Assembly (NCBI GenBank): GCA_015698045.1
Contig: BLAL01000006.1
Span: forward strand, 1,178,001 to 1,242,000
Length of the DNA: 64,000 bases
Origin: Rhizophagus clarus
Lineage: Eukaryota > Glomeromycota > Glomeromycetes > Glomerales > Glomeraceae
Direction: 5' to 3'
The position numbers and the translations under genes are program-made. This document shows, piece by piece, positions 59,608-64,000 of the stretch. The notes under the pieces were generated by a model. That model saw only the letters and a list, made by a program, of their open reading frames with translations. It searched no databases and was not told where the DNA came from. Positions within the stretch are counted from its first letter, which is position 1; every line of letters starts with the position of its first letter.

Positions 59608-59943
59608 ATGGTGCAATGGATTGATTTATATATGTCCTGTCCTGTATCGTCAACGGGATGCACAAAATCGCAAAATCCTTGCTATTGGTATCACAGAAGT
59701 TGCGGTGGTTCTATGGAAATCTCGACTGAAGCCTTTATGAGGTGTGAAAGATGTTATCATAGTGGCCATTGGAAAGAGTGGAGTTTTTCTTGTTCAAGAC
59801 ACCCATTACATTATGAAAAGGCTGATGCTAGAGATTTTCTCCGTAATTCAAGCTTTGTAACTAATCTTTATGCCGCAAATAGTGAAAGGATAACCATAAT
59901 TAAACAGATCATGAGAAAATTATTAGATGAGATGGACCTTTAA
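59608..59943 (+). CDS. Small Cys/His-rich protein, 111 residues, paralogue
   Basis: Same layout as the protein at 41449-41775. The ligands are Cys11, Cys25, His29, Cys32, Cys46, Cys49, His54, Cys62 and His65, with CGGS and GHWKEWSFSC conserved. There is one extra Cys (18). The C-terminal helix IIKQIMRKLLDEM is conserved in character. It has no intron, signal peptide or membrane segment. The divergence between paralogues (many substitutions, yet no break and all candidate ligands kept) indicates purifying selection. Function unknown; a metal-binding adaptor or nucleic-acid-binding role is a guess. Confidence 0.8.
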   Translation: MVQWIDLYMSCPVSSTGCTKSQNPCYWYHRSCGGSMEISTEAFMRCERCYHSGHWKEWSFSCSRHPLHYEKADARDFLRNSSFVTNLYAANSERITIIKQIMRKLLDEMDL

Positions 59944-60464
59944 CATATTAAAGGAAAACGTAAGTTATAGTAATCTATTGCAATATTTCAATAATTTTGT
60001 CTAATTATATCATATTTATCCATCATTATTTAGGTATCATTATTTACCATAACCTTTTTATCAGTACTTTGGTGGTATATGTATTACGACTATTACGTTA
60101 TTGATTTTTTATTTTATTTTTAAAAATAAAAATTTTGTTATTTTATTGATTTTGATATTATATAAACTTATATGTCGTGTTTTAATTAACTTTTATCGGC
60201 GCATCAACCAACGTAATGATAACAATTATAGTAACTAGTGAAGATGCAATACAAAATATATTTATACAAATTTCACATCTTAGCTTATAAAAATTATGTA
60301 TTTCTAGCTATTTAAAACAATCACTTATTTGTTAGATAAAATAAGGAATAAATAAACATAACAAAAAGTAATAACTAATACTAAAATACGCAGTCCATAA
60401 TAGAAATTAGTAATTACATAATAAGTTATAGACTTATGAAAATATACAACTAGTAAGTTTAATT
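59944..60464. other. Intergenic AT-rich DNA
   Basis: I see no gene or repeat that I can support here. Confidence 0.4.
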
Positions 60465-61269
60465 TTATTTCGGGATTGTGGCTACAAATTTGGATCTAAA
60501 TTTTGCGTTAATATTTTTAATGTATTTTCGATTCCAGTTCTTGTTTTGGCAATTTGTTTTAAATTAGACGTTAAAACGATAATGTTCTCTATATTTTTTT
60601 TTTTCTAAGAGGCCTTGTTTAAACTACACCCTTTTCATTACTTTGAGAGCTTCTAATTCCTCCTTTTAACGTAATTTCCTTCATTGACCTAGTCTGGCTA
60701 ATCATGCTTTTTAGCGTAATATTTAAATCTGGACGTCCTGGTCGTAATTGATATTCGTGATTGTTCTGTTGAGTCCTTTTGATTGCTCGTCAAATTTTCT
60801 TTGAAATATCAACAGCTCATATTTGTTTCCGTATTTGTAGTTAAATAATTTTCTATATTTATAGGTCACATGATACACTACTAGGAATCTTTGAATGGTC
60901 TACAACAAAATTCACGGGTATTTGGTTTCGTTTCCTTTTTTGAAAGTTTTTGACGTATCTTTATTTTTTTTTTTTGGTGCGCCTCACAAAGCCATTTGAG
61001 AAGGTATTATATCAGCGTCTAACGCTGTTATATTCGATATGTTTTAATATATTCTATATCTTTCTTGCTACTTTCTTTCAAAAAACTTTATCGACACTTG
61101 AAAAATGTGTCTTAAGCTTTTTCCTTTCTCTTAAGAAAACATTCAACTTCTCTATTGAACGTTTTAATATTCTTTTGATAAAATTTTTGGTAACAATGAT
61201 TAGCCTGTTTGGGAGAACATGGATAAATTTAGAAGTTATCAGCAAATTATAATCAAGCACAATCTTCAA
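60465..61269 (-). pseudogene. Decayed coding region of unknown family
   Basis: The minus strand keeps long protein-like runs: KFIHVLPNRLIIVTKNFIK and RSIEKLNVFLRERKKLKTHF (61078-61269); then, after breaks, HEYQLRPGRPDLNITLKSMI, SQTRSMKEITLKGGIRSSQ and, past a single TAA, NIIVLTSNLKQIAKTRTGIE and TLKNINAKFRSKFVATIPK to a stop at 60465. It is Lys/Arg-rich like the remnant at 56.4-57.4 kb and on the same strand. No domain recognised. Confidence 0.45.
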
Positions 61270-61414
61270 TTACATGATAATAATAATAATAATCGACGTC
61301 AATTGTTATAATTATAGCGTACTTTCTCATAATCAGTCCTAAAAAAAAAATATATCGTAAATTTTTAAGAAAATTTCATATGACATTTTACAAGCATTTT
61401 AAAGTAACTCGTCC

Positions 61415-62060
61415 TTACTCTATTATTATACTTTGATGGACCATCCTTCCGTATTGCTATGTATAATGAAGCACAACTTTCTTTCTCTAATATCTCTTTA
61501 ATATTCTTAAATTGATCCATCCAAAAACATTTTCCCACGGGCTATTAATTTTTAATCTCATCTCTTGAATAATTAAGATTATCAATCTTTTCATTTCTTT
61601 CATTTTCACTCTTCAAATTTGAAAAATTATTTTTAAACCGTTTATTTGACATGGTTCACACCATTTATAATATTCGTTTTTGTATTTTTCGCTACATTTT
61701 TTCACAGTAAGATTCATCCAAGAAAACCTTTTTGTACCTGAATTTTGAGTTATTCCATAATTTTATTCTTATAATATTATTTCTTATTACTATATTATAG
61801 GAACATTTAATTAATGGAATTTCGTAAGTAAGGTAAGCATTTTAAAAATACTTTTGATTTGATTTCTTCATAATTTAATGAACACATCTTTCCATGTTGC
61901 ATCTTTATCTAATACTATACCAATATCATAATCTGTATTTTTCCACTAGTCTAATTTGTTAAATGTCTCTTCAAACCATTTAATTGGCATAGTTTACATC
62001 ATTTATTATATGTATATTGTTCACCACATGTCTCACATCGTTCGTGAGATAACATTTTCA
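61415..62060 (-). pseudogene. TKL kinase N-terminal remnant with two zinc ribbons
   Basis: The minus strand has CETCGEQYTYNK, then CKLCQLNGLKRHLTN, and later KYKNEYYKWCEPCQINGLK, two diverged copies of the zinc ribbon plus its QxNGLK tail. It then has EKIDNLNYSRDEIKN, DQFKNIKEI and IAIRKDGPSKYN, the IP(Y)xxFxxIKxI and AxWxDGP region just before and in the kinase N-lobe. Multiple stops and frame changes. Together with the kinase at 48.5-50.2 kb it shows that doubled ribbons recur in this family. Confidence 0.7.
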
Positions 62061-62590
62061 AAAGTTTACGAAGCGAGTCGAAATTGATTTGTGTAATGCA
62101 TGTATATCATGGTTTGAAAAATCACTTGATTCCTATTATAAACGAATGTTATAAATAAATTTTGTAATTTTGTAGGTATTAAAACAATAAACAAGTGATT
62201 TATATTTATATATTGTAAGTGGAAATGGAATTTAGTAATAAAATATGAAACGAATATCATAAGATCTTAAACAACATTATAATAAGACTTTTTTTTTGTA
62301 ATTCAAAGTTGAATAACTCGAGCTAATAAAAACATTTAGTAAATAATGTTTAATAAATAAATATATGCTTAAACTAAAATTTATGCCTTCTTAATAAAAT
62401 GTTCACTATTAAACAAGCTAAAACTTTGTAATAATGATTAGAAAACTAATGATAAATAAAAAATTTAAGCTGTAATGGCAAAAAATAAAATCAAAAATAT
62501 AAAAATAAAATTTTACAACATTACAGTAACCTATTTAATTATGATTTCAATTAGCTTTAACCCTTTCAGTACTGATTAATAATGGGATTA
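62061..62590. other. Intergenic AT-rich DNA
   Basis: 3' flank of the kinase gene at the right edge. Nothing is supported. Confidence 0.4.
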
Positions 62591-64000
62591 TTAATCTTCA
62601 ATTTTGCAATCATCAAACTCTTCTTGAATTAAAATTTCAGTAAGTTTGCGACTTGTATAATATGATTGTGGATGAGATTGAATAATAGGAGTATTATTTA
62701 CTTGCTCTTGTACTAAATTAGTTTCATTTGCCTTTACAAATTCAAACATATCATTTTTTAATTGATTATAAACATCAGGTACTATATGTTTATACTTTCC
62801 ATCCCTGTTTATTTCATAATATTTATTAATACATTGAACCCATTCAGATATGATGTTTTCAAGCACTGTTATGGTTGGTCTATCGGAAGGATTTGGGTTC
62901 CAACATTTTTTCATTAAATCTATATAGCACTTTGGAGTATTTTTTATAATTTCTGGACGTTTCCCTTCACAAATACTCATAATAAGGTAATAATCATGTG
63001 CTTCATGATTAAATGGAGGAATACCTGATATAAATTCCCACATTATCATTGAGAAACTATAAATATCACTTGCTTGTGTATAGGGATTTCTTCTTAATAT
63101 TTCAGGCGCCATATAAGGTAAAATTCCGTAAATTTCATCATCATCAGAATCTTGTGAATTATTTATAGGTTTACATAATCCCAAATCAATAATAAATAAC
63201 TCATTGTAATCTTCTGACATTAATATATTACCATCATGAAAATCACCATGAGTTAAATTTGATTCATGAATTACTTTAAGTCCTGATACAATTTTTTTCA
63301 ATAATTGTAATTTGTTTTGCCATTTAAATTTAACTATATCAGGCAAACATTTTCTCAAACTTCCTTTTTTCGCATAGCTCATTACTATTATATAATTTAA
63401 ATTATTTGGATCCTGCGTAATTCCAAAGATTTGAATAAATTTTGAAAATGATTCCCTTTGACAACTATAATGATATTTCCACTATAAAATAATAAAAAAA
63501 ATTATTAAATATTTACAAAATAGAATAAAATTTGCTTATTAAATATAAATACTATACCTCATCCAAAAATTTATTATTTAAATTTGATGAATTATTAAGT
63601 ATTTTAAGAATAACTTCATATTCTACTTGTCTATTCCATTGTTCTTCATCAGAATTCCAACTATAAATAGGTCCATCTGACCAAATAGCTTTATAAATTT
63701 CACTAAATCCTCCTTTATCATAATAATTAATATTTGTCAATTTATTATAAGGTATCCACTCTAGAATTTCATAACTATTTTTAGCACTATTCTGTACTTC
63801 TTGAATAAATTTATCAATAAATTCGTTTTTACTAGTCCACTTTGAGAAATCTTTTTGAAATCTTTCAGTATTACATTGTTTGCACCACTGGTATTCAGTA
63901 TATCGTTGTTTGCATTTATTACAGTCTTTAACTTCCTTTATAATCCTCATTTTGTTACTTTCTGCAGCTTGTTGATACCAATAAAAGGCTTTCTCAAAAT
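62591..64000 (-). CDS. Zinc-ribbon TKL kinase behind a Sel1-like repeat, 5'-partial
   Basis: The minus-strand exons are at least 64000-63558 and 63481-62591 (76-bp intron, exact frame). The frame stays open to the window edge upstream of the Met at 63950 and reads EKAFYWYQQAAESNK. This is the second helix of a Sel1-like repeat (KAFYWYxxAAE), so the true start lies beyond the window. A zinc ribbon follows (CNKC...CKQC), then YDKGGFSEIYKAIW, Lys in YEVILKIL, HGDFHDGN (HGD for HRD), IDLG, PYMAPEIL, SDIYSFSMIMWEFISGIPPF and CWNPNPSDRP. The tail after the kinase domain is about 75 residues, acidic at the end. Sel1 repeats mediate protein-protein contacts; Sel1-kinase fusions are known in this fungal group. 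If translation started at 63950, the protein would be 427 residues without the repeat. Confidence 0.85.

Noticed and set aside
1-64000. CRISPR arrays, rRNA genes, bacterial-type operons or ribosome binding sites
   Set aside because: None seen; repeats here are satellites, transposon arms or coding repeats, and genes have spliceosomal introns.

Overview
The window is AT-rich eukaryotic DNA with short introns (66-84 bp where I could place them; GTAAGT, GTATGT or similar donors). It carries tyrosine-kinase-like (TKL) kinases that start with a zinc ribbon, a large ion-transport-domain protein, Crinkler (CRN)-type remnants, a Crypton-type recombinase, BED/hAT transposase debris and many small inverted-repeat elements. 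From memory of these families this fits an arbuscular mycorrhizal fungus (Glomeromycotina, Rhizophagus-like). No ribosomal RNA, CRISPR array or bacterial operon is present. The organism is inferred; I ran no database search.

Intact or near-intact genes by my reading: a five-exon TKL kinase with a repeat-expanded N-terminus (934-2638, +); a six-exon ion-channel-like protein of 1216 residues (21350-25370, -); a three-exon zinc-ribbon kinase (31488-33109, -); two paralogous intronless Cys/His-rich small proteins (41449-41775 and 59608-59943, +); a kinase with a duplicated zinc ribbon (about 48457-50244, -); a two-exon secreted small protein that looks beta/gamma-crystallin-like (54710-55167, -), read antisense to a misleading open frame; and a kinase running off the right edge behind an apparent Sel1-like repeat (62591-64000, -). 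All multi-exon models keep frame exactly across every junction.

The rest is largely a graveyard. Kinase pseudogenes lie at 12.6-13.3, 33.8-34.2, 46.2-46.9 and 61.4-62.1 kb. CRN-type remnants lie at 12.3-12.6 kb (header only) and 34.6-36.0 kb (header plus a C-terminus resembling the RHS family). A Crypton-type remnant lies at 29.4-30.1 kb, a BED/hAT transposon at 37.0-40.7 kb, and unidentified decayed coding regions at 20.0-20.7, 42.8-43.4, 56.4-57.4 and 60.5-61.3 kb, plus a three-copy remnant family at 19.5, 30.7 and 36.7 kb.

Non-coding structure: several elements share one plan, an AT-rich core flanked by opposed arrays of one short motif, with a different motif in each element (ACCGACCGTT, AATGACC, TTTCACCGAA, TCCGGACA, ATCTGGAT, TTAATCGATC). 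Two have clear or near-perfect 8-bp target duplications and hAT-like termini. A further element at 17586-18514 has TA-flanked mariner-like ends. Larger duplications link 15.8-19.9 with 27.9-31.0 kb, 52.1-53.4 with 58.0-58.7 kb, and 40.9-41.8 with 58.8-59.9 kb (plus a broken third copy at 57.4-57.9 kb). The last set copies a whole cassette of promoter plus small zinc-protein gene.
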